Assembly (NCBI RefSeq): GCF_000373105.1
Contig: NZ_KB890469.1
Span: forward strand, 170,653-234,652
DNA from: Neolewinella persica DSM 23188
GTDB lineage: Bacteria; Bacteroidota; Bacteroidia; Chitinophagales; Saprospiraceae
DNA length: 64,000 nt
Direction: 5' to 3'
Part shown: in pieces, positions 54,507 through 63,600 of the stretch
Layout of the letters: every line of letters starts with the position of its first letter
Position numbering within the stretch: the stretch's first letter is position 1
Program-made: the position numbers and the translations under genes
Notes under the pieces: generated by a model
Seen by the model: the letters and a program-made list of their open reading frames with translations, nothing else
Database searches by the model: none
What the model was told of the DNA's origin: nothing

Positions 54507-54879
54507 GGGGACGTACCGGAATCGACAGGGGAGTAAGCTTTGTAGTAAGCACGCCGGAGCATGATTGGTTACTCCGTAAAAAATAACGATTACAATTCTA
54601 GTTGGCACTCCCAGCTACGCTATGGCAGCCTAATCTTAGATTAGAACCATAGTATATAGGCCGCATGGTTGAGGTTCCATACACATCACGCCGCCTTCAC
54701 CCCTTTGGGACTAGTCTCCGACCCTAATCCGAGTCATGAGGCGAAATTTAGGATTTAAGGTCCGGACATGAGAGGTCGACCAATCTCCCCCCGGACTCGA
54801 AAATTTTGACTGGCCGATAAGCGTGTAGAAAGCTGCCTTGCGCTTTCGCTGGACGCGAGTTCGACTCTCGCCGTCTCCA
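54507..54879 (+). ncRNA. ssrA: tmRNA (transfer-messenger RNA)
   Basis: A 373-nt one-piece tmRNA that rescues stalled ribosomes and tags the unfinished proteins. The 5' GGGGACG (54507-54513) pairs with 3' CGTCTCC (54872-54878) as the acceptor stem, with discriminator A at 54879. The T-arm GCGAG-TTCGACT-CTCGC lies near the 3' end. Conserved GAATCGACAGGGG follows the 5' arm. The CTAGTT before the resume codon matches the usual pre-resume pattern. CCA is not encoded, which is usual in many Bacteroidota. An overlapping 63-codon frame at the 3' end is not a gene. Confidence 0.95.
54604..54633 (+). CDS. tmRNA tag reading frame, GTPSYAMAA
   Basis: The resume codon GGC at 54604 follows CTAGTT, and the frame ends at TAA 54631-54633. 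The nine tag residues GTPSYAMAA end in the AA that directs ClpXP-type proteases. YAMAA resembles the tags of related Cytophagia-like Bacteroidota. Confidence 0.8.
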   Translation, partial: GTPSYAMAA

Positions 54880-54884
54880 CCCGT

Positions 54885-54917
54885 CTGGGGGAATTTCTTT
54901 CACAGGAATTCCCCCAG
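54885..54917 (+). terminator. Terminator hairpin of ssrA
   Basis: Perfect 11-bp arms CTGGGGGAATT and AATTCCCCCAG around an 11-base loop, starting 6 bp after the tmRNA end. The following DNA is only moderately T-rich. Confidence 0.75.
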
Positions 54918-55233
54918 TTACTTTATCTCCGCTACGCGCGGAGCAAGAGAAGTCTTAGTCTTCGGATTAAGGCTTACCCTGCCTCGAACTTCCGCCAAAG
55001 TTCGGGGCTTTTTGTTTGGCAGAGAGTGAGTTGGTGAATTAGTGAGTCACTGAGTGGCTGCCGCCGTTGCCACTCATTTCGCTGCGCTCATTCGCCTAAG
55101 GTGAGCAAGCAAAGCGCCGCGAACGGCCCTTGCGGCAGCCCAATCGCCAATCGAATATCTGTCTCGCCTGCCTCATGCGGTAGCCCAATCAAGAATCGAG
55201 AATCACCAATCGAGAATCGAGAATCGCTTCTCC
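54918..55233. other. Repeat-rich gap between ssrA and the DUF3293 gene
   Basis: No gene. Contents seen are GCGCGGAGC- and TTCGCTGCGCTC-type palindromic words, two GCAGCCCAATC/GTAGCCCAATC words, and AATCGAGAATC direct repeats at 55190-55227 that abut the 3' end of the DUF3293 gene. Confidence 0.55.
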
Positions 55234-55668
55234 TCAAACCCAAACCAAAAACGGCACCCCCGCCACCTTCCCTTCAACCACTGCGTTTTGTCCGAACACC
55301 CTGGCCAGTTCGTGCACTTCTCCCGACGGAACGTCGAAAAGAAATACACCGATCTCGGTGGGCCAGTTGCCTTCGGGATCCCGGCCTGCGGCCGGGGCAA
55401 ATGGTAGCCCACCTACCCGTAATAATTGGTGGAGACTTTCCTGCCTTTCGGTGTTATCCGCCGGAGAATACAACACAGAACGTGGGTTGAAGGCCGTCAG
55501 GAAAGCGTATTTTCTGTAGCCTTGCTCGGTCAGCCAATCATCAAAATCAGGGTGATGCTGACCTATTTTTAGCACAAATTCATGGAAGACATATTCAGCT
55601 GATGTATAGCTTACATTCAGCTGCTCGTCGTAATGTGCGGGGCGCTCGTCGGAGGAAGGTGCAGACAT
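55234..55668 (-). CDS. DUF3293-family protein
   Basis: A 144-residue soluble protein resembling DUF3293: TAFNPRSVLYSPADNTERQ near 58-76, LPFAPAAGRDPEGNWPTEIG near 88-107, and the C-terminal ELARVFGQNAVVEG. The family has no known function. Its 3' end meets the AATCGAGAATC repeats, so the last residues may be recent. The start at 55668 is divergent from yidC across a 99-bp gap. Confidence 0.8.
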   Translation of the reverse strand: MSAPSSDERPAHYDEQLNVSYTSAEYVFHEFVLKIGQHHPDFDDWLTEQGYRKYAFLTAFNPRSVLYSPADNTERQESLHQLLRVGGLPFAPAAGRDPEGNWPTEIGVFLFDVPSGEVHELARVFGQNAVVEGKVAGVPFLVWV

Positions 55669-55682
55669 AGTATTTGCTTACG

Positions 55683-55690
55683 TACCTTTG
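55683..55690 (+). promoter_or_regulatory. Probable yidC -7 box TACCTTTG
   Basis: Matches TAnnTTTG, 77 bp before the yidC ATG in the divergent gap. Confidence 0.5.
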
Positions 55691-55767
55691 CGGCCCTTTA
55701 AGGGCGTTAGCGGCGGATATGAATCGGTCAGGATGCGCTTCAATAATACGGAAAAAGTAACTATCGT

Positions 55768-57645
55768 ATGGAGATGGACAGAAGTACCGTCATCGGCCTG
55801 GTGTTAATCCTGGCAATTTTTACGGTTTGGCAAGTGATGGTCGCACCTAGCGCCGAAGAACTGGAAACGCAGCAGCGCTACCAGGATTCAATCGCTTTAC
55901 TAAATCAGGCTGAACTGGCCCCCGCTCCGGTAACGGAGGCCTCAGCCTTTACACCGACTGACCTGCAAGGGCTAACCGATTCAGCGCGGACCGCCAGGTT
56001 TGGCAGCGAGTTCGGCGCTTTTGCCATGGCAGCCGCAGGTGAGGATAAGGAAATTAAAGTTGAAAACGACCTGATGATCGTCACCTTTAGTACCAAAGGT
56101 GGAGGCGTAAAGCAGGTCGAGCTCAAAGAATACTTTAAGATAACGGAGAATGAAGACGGCTCCGAGAATAAGCTACCGCTTTATCTGCTGGAGGACCAGA
56201 AAAACCGCTTCGAGTATATCCTGCCGGTCAACGGTGTATCTGGAGAGGGCATCAAAACCAGTGACCTCTACTTCGAGCCTGTCCTGGAAGGCCAAACTGT
56301 GATCATGCGGGCTCCAGCCTCCGGCGGTGGCTACTTCGAGCAACGCTACGTACTGCGCGACAGTACCTACCTGATGGACTACGACTTGCGCTTCGAAGGG
56401 CTCAATCAGGTACTTGCTCATAATGAGACTATCCAGTTACAGTGGGATAACCACCTCGATAAGATCGAAAAGAACAGCCAGTACGAAGCGAGCTATTCGA
56501 CGATGTACTTTAAGCCCATCGATGATGGCTCCAGCTATTGCTCCTGTAATGGGTCGGATACGGAAGAAGTACCGGAAACTAAGCTGAAATGGGCTGCGGC
56601 CTCTCAGCAGTTCTTTACCGCTGCGCTGATCGCAGACGATGCCTTTGCGCCTGGAAGTAAATTTGCCACCATTGCACCCGATGATGTTGATCTTTCTACC
56701 GATCTCAAGCAGGTTTCTGCCACCATTAATATTCCGGTGGGCAAGTCCGCTTCTGAGGTCATTGGTATGCAGTTCTACGTTGGCCCCAACGAATTTGAAC
56801 GCTTACGGGCCATTGGCTACGATATGTCTGACGTCATCAGCTTCGGTCGGTCCATTTTCGGAGGGATCAACCGCTGGGTCATTCGGCCACTGTTCAATTT
56901 CCTTTCCAGCTTCATTGGAAACATGGGTATTGCCATTCTTGTACTTACCCTGATTGTGAAATTAATGGTGTACCCGCTGACGTATAAAATGTTGGTCAGC
57001 AACGTAAAAATGCAGTTGCTCAAGCCCGAGTTAGAGAAAATGAAGGCGAAGCTGAAAGACGATTCTCAGGCGCAGCAGGTACAGCAGATGAAAATGTACC
57101 AGGAGTATGGGGCGAGTCCGTTAGGTGGCTGTTTACCGATGGTATTGCAAATGCCGATTTGGTTTGCCTTATATCGTTTCTTCCCCGCTTCGATCGAGTT
57201 CCGACAAGAGAACTTCCTCTGGGCCAATGACCTCAGTACTTATGACGTACTGACTAAGATCCCTGAATGGATTCCCTTCATGCAGGGGCACATCAGCTTG
57301 TTCGCCGTCCTGTGGGCCATTACCACGGTTATTTACGCTTACTACAATAGTAAGCACATGGATTACAGTGCCCAGCCGATGATGAAGTACTTCCAGTACA
57401 TCATGCCAATCATGTTCCTCGGGTTCTTCAATAGTTTTGCTTCCGGACTGACGGCTTACCTCCTCTTTTCCAACACCTTCAACATTGCCCAAACGATCAT
57501 CACGAAGAACTTCCTGATCGATCACGATAAACTGAAGGCCAAAATGGATGCCAACAAGAAGAAGCCCAAAAAGACCACCGGGTTCTCCGCAAGGTTGCAG
57601 GAGGCCCTTAAGGAGCAGCAGAAGCAGCAGGGGAAGAAGAAGTAA
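55768..57645 (+). CDS. yidC: Membrane protein insertase YidC
   Basis: A 625-residue insertase that places inner-membrane proteins with or without SecYEG. An N-terminal membrane helix (about 6-24) is followed by the large periplasmic P1 domain (about 60-350), then five helices of the Oxa1/YidC core, with LVLTLIVKLMVYPLTYK near 390-406 and PLGGCLPMVLQMPIWFALYRF near 451. The C-terminus is Lys-rich, as usual. Size and order match the Gram-negative YidC form. The ATG at 55774 is an alternative start. Confidence 0.95.
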   Translation: MEMDRSTVIGLVLILAIFTVWQVMVAPSAEELETQQRYQDSIALLNQAELAPAPVTEASAFTPTDLQGLTDSARTARFGSEFGAFAMAAAGEDKEIKVENDLMIVTFSTKGGGVKQVELKEYFKITENEDGSENKLPLYLLEDQKNRFEYILPVNGVSGEGIKTSDLYFEPVLEGQTVIMRAPASGGGYFEQRYVLRDSTYLMDYDLRFEGLNQVLAHNETIQLQWDNHLDKIEKNSQYEASYSTMYFKPIDDGSSYCSCNGSDTEEVPETKLKWAAASQQFFTAALIADDAFAPGSKFATIAPDDVDLSTDLKQVSATINIPVGKSASEVIGMQFYVGPNEFERLRAIGYDMSDVISFGRSIFGGINRWVIRPLFNFLSSFIGNMGIAILVLTLIVKLMVYPLTYKMLVSNVKMQLLKPELEKMKAKLKDDSQAQQVQQMKMYQEYGASPLGGCLPMVLQMPIWFALYRFFPASIEFRQENFLWANDLSTYDVLTKIPEWIPFMQGHISLFAVLWAITTVIYAYYNSKHMDYSAQPMMKYFQYIMPIMFLGFFNSFASGLTAYLLFSNTFNIAQTIITKNFLIDHDKLKAKMDANKKKPKKTTGFSARLQEALKEQQKQQGKKK

Positions 57646-57648
57646 TCA

Positions 57649-57684
57649 GGTTGTCGGGTTGTCTTATCTGACAACCCGACAACC
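57649..57684. terminator. Perfect 15-bp stem-loop after yidC
   Basis: GGTTGTCGGGTTGTC and GACAACCCGACAACC are exact complements around TTATCT, beginning 4 bp after the yidC stop. It is very likely a transcription end or RNA-protecting structure, though no T-run follows. Confidence 0.65.
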
Positions 57685-57698
57685 CAATATCTTGACAA

Positions 57699-57716
57699 GG
57701 CGCGGCCGCAGGTGCA
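57699..57716 (+). repeat. Dispersed GC-rich repeat after yidC
   Basis: Perfect forward copy, 14 bp past the yidC stem-loop. Confidence 0.9.
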
Positions 57717-57899
57717 ATTACAGCCTCCCAAACAGCAGAGTAGGGTAGCTGCGGTATTGCTGCCAGCCTAAAACTTCCTAATTTTAGTTTTCTTTTAACG
57801 GATTCATTGTGCAATTACGGTGACTACTGCATCAACCCAATGTCTTAATTACCAGCTGGCCCAAAGGACCAATATTACCAAAAGACCAAAAGACCAACC

Positions 57900-58679
57900 A
57901 TGCGTTACGCCATCCTTTCAATCCTCCTGCTTTCCCTTCTTTTCGGCTGTAACCGGGATGCTTCGAATGCCACGTCTTCCGATGGCAAATTCCTGGCCCC
58001 CGCTAATCAGCCCGCTAAAAGTACCATGCCCGATAAAGGCGCCGTTACCAAGATGGTCGAAAACAAAAAAATGATCGAAGGCCCAAATGAAGCGGTTGTT
58101 GATGACGTGAAAGTTGCGGAAGAGGGATTGACGGATGCCGATATCGCTGCCGCAAAGCGGCCAGGCTCTCGTCGTACCCCTTCAACGGCTGATCAAGCCA
58201 GGGCCACGTCGGTTCCTGAACAAGAGACTCCCCGATCTATGCCCACGCCTGCTGCTTCCGGTAAACCGGTGCTGGACTACGACCGACCGCTCTTCGCCGT
58301 CAGCAAAACCGCCTGCTACGGCGAATGCGAGCAGTACAGTCTTACCCTTACCAATGATCGTCAGCTTATCCTCAATGCCAAAAAGCACATGGATAAAAAA
58401 GGGGAGTACCGCCTGCGGCTCAATGCTCAGGAATACAACTCCCTGATCTCCGGCCTTGATTCTTTAAACCTGGATCAACTTCCTGCCGTATTCCCCCGTG
58501 ACATCGAAACGATCCCCGCTGATGTACAAGCAACCGTTCTTCGCTTTCCTGAGAGCGTAGGGAGTACCGAGATGAAGAAAGTGGAGGTCTACTTCGATGC
58601 CCCCGATCAATTGGCTTCCTTCCTGAAAAGATTCGAAGCGATGGTGGCAAGAAAGGACTGGGTGGCCGTTAAGCCTTAA
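57900..58679 (+). CDS. DUF6438-like lipoprotein
   Basis: A 259-residue lipoprotein (signal ends LLFGC, Cys about 17). Residues about 25-135 are a low-complexity, Ala/Pro/Lys-rich linker. The C-terminal domain (about 138-259) begins PLFAVSKTACYGECEQYSLTL, matching the CYGxCpxY pattern of DUF6438. Function unknown. The 50 bp before ATG 57900 consist of ACCAAAAGACCAA-type words, another example of a repeat-built leader. Confidence 0.75.
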   Translation: MRYAILSILLLSLLFGCNRDASNATSSDGKFLAPANQPAKSTMPDKGAVTKMVENKKMIEGPNEAVVDDVKVAEEGLTDADIAAAKRPGSRRTPSTADQARATSVPEQETPRSMPTPAASGKPVLDYDRPLFAVSKTACYGECEQYSLTLTNDRQLILNAKKHMDKKGEYRLRLNAQEYNSLISGLDSLNLDQLPAVFPRDIETIPADVQATVLRFPESVGSTEMKKVEVYFDAPDQLASFLKRFEAMVARKDWVAVKP

Positions 58680-58882
58680 GTCGCTGAGGACTCATGTTTA
58701 TGATAATGCCCCCCACTAACAATAATGATCACCCGCAGTTCTGAAAGGATGCCTTTTGCAGCGACGGGAGACGAGCTGGGCGAATCCAATGACGGCCACC
58801 ATCGCAATTTTGCGACAGTCGATCTTCTGCAACCGAAGTGTGTCTACCTTCTACCTGGCGCGGAAAGCCCTGCGACCGGTAT

Positions 58883-60199
58883 TTACCCGACTTCTACGAT
58901 GTACCGCTTCTTCTTCCCGTTCTCCACCATCATATACCGATCGTGGAGCAGGTCATACAGGGTAACCGTTGCTTCCAGGCTGGTCACCTTCTCCTTATTA
59001 ATGGAAATGGCGTTTCCTTCGATGGCGCGTTTGGCTTCCGACTTACTGGCCAGAATACCACTATCTGCGAGGAAGTCCATTAAGTTAACACCATTCGCTA
59101 AGGGAGCTTTGGCAAAAGCGTGCGTTGGTAAGGTGCCACCCAGAAATGCCAGTGTTTTGGCATCTAATGCCCGAAGGTCTTCGGCGGCGGCTTTACCGTA
59201 GAGCAAGTTCGTGACGCGGAGAGCCGTAGCCAGCCCTTCGGCCCCGTGTACCCGCTCGGTCAGTTCTTTGGCGAGACGTGTCTTTACCTTTCTGATGTCG
59301 CTGAATTCCGGCGTTTCGCCTTCAAGAACTGCACAATCGGCCAGGATCTCCTCCTTGCTGCGTAAAGAGAAGTACTTCAGGTAAGTTGGGATGTCGGCGT
59401 CGTCGGAGCGCAGCCAGAACTGATAAAATTCAAACGGACTCGTCATTTCGGGATCGAGCCAGATGTTGCCGGCGGTGGACTTGCCGAACTTGGAGCCATC
59501 TGCTTTGGTCAGTAGGGGAGTAGTCACGGCGTAGGCCTTGCCCTCCAGGTTGCGGCGGACGAACTCGGTGCCGGCGGTGATGTTGCCCCACTGGTCGGAG
59601 CCACCCATTTGTACGGTTACTCCTTCGTCTTCGTAAAGCCGTTGGTAATCATAGCCCTGCAGCAGTTGGTAGCTGAATTCGGTGAAGGACATCCCGGTCT
59701 CCAGGCGGTTTTTGACGGAGTCCTTCGTCATCATGTAGCTGATGGTGAGGGTTTTGCCGACGTTGCGCAGGAAGTCCAGCGCGTTCATGTCTTTATAGAA
59801 GTCGTAGTTGTTCACGACGGAGAACTTTGCGGCTTCAACTTCCTCTGCACCTGCGGCCGCGCCCCTTAAACCCGCTGAAAGCAAACGCAGCATTTGCTGC
59901 CGCTGAAACTCCAGGTTGCTGTCCAGCTCTTCGTACGTCTTGAGTTGCCGCTCCTTGTCTTTTCCACTTGGGTCGCCAATGCGCCCCGTTGCCCCGCCAA
60001 ACAGGACGACCGGGTGATGACCAGCGCGCGCCCACAGCGTGAGCAGCATGATCTGCACATAATTGCCGATGGTCATGGAGGGTGCTGTTGGGTCAAAACC
60101 GATGTAGGCCTTGCGGGGCCCTTCGGCCAGGTGTTCTTCAATTCCGGGGGTAAGCTGGTGCAGCATACCACGCCACGTTAGTTCGGCGATAAAATCCAT
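58883..60199 (-). CDS. tyrS: Tyrosyl-tRNA synthetase
   Basis: A 438-residue class I synthetase that charges tRNA-Tyr. The start is MDFIAELTWRGMLHQ, followed by GFDPTAPSMTIGNY in the place of the HIGH signature, GGATGRIGDPSGKDKER, and the KMSKS-loop KFGKSTAGN near residue 234. The C-terminal S4-type RNA-binding domain (about 365-438) is present. Residues about 113-118 (GAAAGA) come from a dispersed repeat at 59846-59863, in a variable loop before KFSVVNNYDFYKDMN. Both the HIGH variant and the insertion seem compatible with function. Confidence 0.94.
   Translation of the reverse strand: MDFIAELTWRGMLHQLTPGIEEHLAEGPRKAYIGFDPTAPSMTIGNYVQIMLLTLWARAGHHPVVLFGGATGRIGDPSGKDKERQLKTYEELDSNLEFQRQQMLRLLSAGLRGAAAGAEEVEAAKFSVVNNYDFYKDMNALDFLRNVGKTLTISYMMTKDSVKNRLETGMSFTEFSYQLLQGYDYQRLYEDEGVTVQMGGSDQWGNITAGTEFVRRNLEGKAYAVTTPLLTKADGSKFGKSTAGNIWLDPEMTSPFEFYQFWLRSDDADIPTYLKYFSLRSKEEILADCAVLEGETPEFSDIRKVKTRLAKELTERVHGAEGLATALRVTNLLYGKAAAEDLRALDAKTLAFLGGTLPTHAFAKAPLANGVNLMDFLADSGILASKSEAKRAIEGNAISINKEKVTSLEATVTLYDLLHDRYMMVENGKKKRYIVEVG
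59846..59863 (-). repeat. Dispersed GC-rich repeat inside tyrS
   Basis: Perfect reverse-strand copy encoding GAAAGA in a surface loop of tyrosyl-tRNA synthetase. Confidence 0.9.
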
Positions 60200-60244
60200 A
60201 ATTCTGTCTGAGTAGTTGGCCCGAAAACGGGGGCAAGGTTTCCT

Positions 60245-60412
60245 TTAGAGCTTGTTTGTGAATCTGGTTCCTGACCGAGAACGAGCCATCTTAGGTCTGA
60301 TCAAGGTTAGAAAATGGACTCATAACGGGTTATTAGTTCACTTTTCTGAACGAAGAGCAGGCCTAAGATGGCCGTTCGCAGGTCGGAAGCGGATTCTCAA
60401 ACAAGCTCTAAG
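60245..60412. mobile_element. MITE-like element with about 50-bp terminal inverted repeats
   Basis: Arms at 60245-60295 and 60362-60412 are about 80% complementary, with outer ends TAGAGCTTGTTTG and CAAACAAGCTCTA. If TA is a duplicated target site, the element is flanked by TA on both sides, as for IS630/Tc1-like or similar transposons. The 66-bp core has no frame of note. No transposase is near, so it would move in trans. Confidence 0.65.
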
Positions 60413-60446
60413 TTGCGAGGGGTAGGCAAAAGTTGGGCAAATATAG

Positions 60447-60465
60447 GGCGCGGACGCAGGATGCA
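60447..60465 (+). repeat. Dispersed GC-rich repeat before the FG-GAP gene
   Basis: One mismatch plus the one-base GGATGCA insertion also seen at 6197. Confidence 0.75.
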
Positions 60466-60604
60466 GGGGAAGTTTTTTGAGCAGTGACTGTAACATTGGC
60501 CCCCTTTGGTATTTTGAACTTGCGTGTGCAATGAAAAATGAACCATTATTAATCCAGCTCACTTGCCTAACCTACCTTTACCCTTAATATCAACCATCTT
60601 TAAC

Positions 60605-63600
60605 GTGCAAGTCTTCTCCACATTCTCCACCCTTCTCTTTCTTGTTATCCTGACTGGCTGCGCCCAAGACGAGGGAAAGAACCAAGGCTACGCGGGGTCG
60701 GAGCAACCTCTTTTTAAACTGCTCAACTCCGAAGAAACCGGCGTTACGTTTGCAAACAACATTGTTGAAGACGAGCAATACAACCACCTCCGCTGGAACC
60801 ACGTATACTCCGGTGCAGGGGTAGCTACAGGAGACATCAATAACGACGGACTGCCCGATCTTTTCTTTTCTGGCAACCAGGTCGGGGACCAATTGTACCT
60901 TAATAAAGGCAACCTTAAATTTGAGAACATCACCCTCCCTGCCGGAATAGTCCAGGAAGAAAAATGGTCGACGGGGGTCACCTTTGCTGACGTGAACAAC
61001 GATGGTTTTTTGGACATCTACGTCTGCCGTAACGATCCCACCATGGATTTTACCCAACGGAAGAACCGGCTTTACGTCAACAACGGAGACAATACATTTA
61101 CTGATCGGGCCGAGGAAATGGGAATGGCCGATATGGGGTTTTCTATTCAGGCTACCTTCTTTGACTACGATAACGACGGAGACCTCGATTGTTACGTCGT
61201 CAATCAACCACCGGATGGCCGGTTTGTCAGTCGGTTCAACCTTGATCTGGAAGAGGGTAAGGCACAATGGACCGACCACTTTTACAAAAACCTCGGAAAC
61301 GGAAAATTTCAGGACATTACCCGCACGGCAAGAATCGAAAATTACGGTTACGGACTTAACGTAGTCGCCAACGACCTGAACAATGACGGCTACACCGATC
61401 TCTACGTAACCAATGACTACTACGAGCCCGACTTCCTTTACCTCAACAACGGGGACGGCACCTTCCGCAACGATATTGACGCGTCCATCCGTCACATCTC
61501 CAATTTTTCGATGGGCAGCGACATCGGTGATTTTAACAACGACGGGGAGCCCGACATTGGCGTGGTGGACATGGCTGCGCCCGACCACTTCCGTTCCAAA
61601 ACGAATATGGCCAGCATGCGACCCAAACAGTTCTGGCAGCTGGTGGAAGACGGCAACCATTACCAGTATATGGCCAATACGCTGCAGATGAACAACGGCA
61701 ACGGATCGTTCAGCGAAATCGGTTTTCAGGCAGGAATCGCCAAAACCGACTGGAGCTGGAGTTTCCTGATGGCCGATTTCGACAACGACGGCTTCCGCGA
61801 TTTCGCCCTCACCAACGGGATTAAGCGGGACATGCGCAATAATGATTTTCAGTACAAGATCAAACAACTGAACGAGCAAGGACAAACTGAATTCAATGTA
61901 ATGGATGTGATCCAGATGGTCCCTTCAGTTCCGATCTCCAACTATGTGTACCACAACGACGGGACCCAGAGCAATGGAGAACAAGCGCTGCACTTTACCG
62001 ATGTTACCGCAGCCTGGGGATTCGACCTGCCAGGTTTTTCCAACGGTATGGCGGTGGCGGACCTGGACAACGACGGTGATCTTGATGCGGTGATCAACAA
62101 CGTTAGCGCTCCGGCTTCGGTTTATGAGAATACCCAGGGTAATCAGGATAACTATGTACGTTTCGATCTGGGCGGGAAGCGAGGCTACGTAGCGGGGATG
62201 AACGCCAAAGTCACTATCCAGTATGCAGGTGACAAAATCCAGACTACGGAGATCACCGCTACGCGCGGATACCTTTCCGCTTCCGAAACGGTGGCGCACT
62301 TTGGGGTGGGGGAGGCTGAGACGATTGAGGAACTGAGAATTCGGTGGCCCAATGGAAAATGGACGATAGAGAAAAACCTTGCCGTCAACCAGACTCACCT
62401 GATCGATCCAGCCGATGCCAAGGGAAAAGAAACAGTACCTGATGTACCCCATAAACTATTGGAGGAGTTGAACCCTGAGGTGGTGTTGAAACTGACCCAC
62501 CAGGAGAACAAATTCGACGATTTCGCGCGGGAGATCCTGCTGCCCCACAAACAATCCGAGCACGGGCCTCACCTTGCCACGGGTGACGTGAATGGTGACG
62601 GACGGGAAGACTTCTACTTCGGCGGCGCTGCGGGCACCAGCGGCCAGTTGATGCTACAGCGCGAAGACGGCCACTTTGTCCCGGCTGCCGCTCAACCCTG
62701 GAATGCAGATAAGGCCAGCGAAGACCTCGGTTCCTTGTTTTTTGATGCTGATGGTGACGGCGACGCTGATCTCTACGTCGTGAGTGGCGGGAGCGAATTC
62801 AATCCCAATGATAAAAGGTACCTCGACCGCCTCTACCGCAATGATGGCAAAGGGAGTTTTAAACGTGATCCAGCAGCCTTGCCCCAGTTGTTCGGCAGTG
62901 GAGAAGCTGTCGCAGCAGCGGATTACGACGGTGATGGCGATCTTGACCTCTTTGTCGGTGGTCGGTTAATTCCCGGAAAGTATCCGACCCCGACAGACAG
63001 CTACCTCCTGGAAAACAACAGCGGAAAATTCACCGATGCCACTTCCTCACGGGCACCGGACCTCACCGGTCTCGGAATGGTAACCGACGCCCTCTTTTCG
63101 GACTATGACGGGGACGGGGATCCGGACCTGTTGGTCGTAGGCGAATGGATGAAGATCAGGGTATTTGCCAACGAAGCAGGAACGTTCACAGATCAAACGG
63201 ACCGTCTCGGCCTTGCTGATTCCAAGGCCTGGTGGTGGAGCATCGCTGCTGGTGATTTCGACGAAGATGGTGACCAGGACTATCTGGTCGGCAACCTTGG
63301 CCGCAACACCAAATACAAAGCAAGCAGGGAGAAACCGCTCATGGTCTATGGTAACGACTTTGACGAAAATGGCACCAATGACGTCGTTCTGGCCAGCTAC
63401 TCCGGAGACCAGATCGTCCCCGTTCGTGGCCGTGAATGTTCGTCCGAACAAATGCCCTTTATTGCCGAAAAATTCCCCTCCTACGAGGGATTTGCCACCA
63501 GCGGTCTGGAAGGTATTCTTCCCGAAAACACGCTTGAAAAGGCGGTGAAGGAGCAGGTATATTCCTTTGAAAGCATTCTCTTGAAAAACGAAGGAGACCG

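Larger units (their letters stand above)
60200..60604. other. Divergent gap with a MITE-like element
   Basis: Holds the 168-bp inverted-repeat element at 60245-60412, a dispersed GC-rich repeat at 60447 and the leader of the FG-GAP gene. No gene is evident. Confidence 0.6.

Noticed and set aside
54838-55029. A 63-codon frame at the 3' end of ssrA
   Set aside because: It covers the tRNA-like 3' domain and terminator of the tmRNA.
55101-55490. A 129-codon forward frame opposite the DUF3293 gene
   Set aside because: The N-terminal half is repeat-encoded (NRESPIENRES) and the rest is antisense to the DUF3293 gene, which has recognisable motifs.
60590-61885. A 431-codon antisense frame
   Set aside because: It mirrors the FG-GAP gene; open length arises from the repeated GAC/AAC codons on the sense strand.
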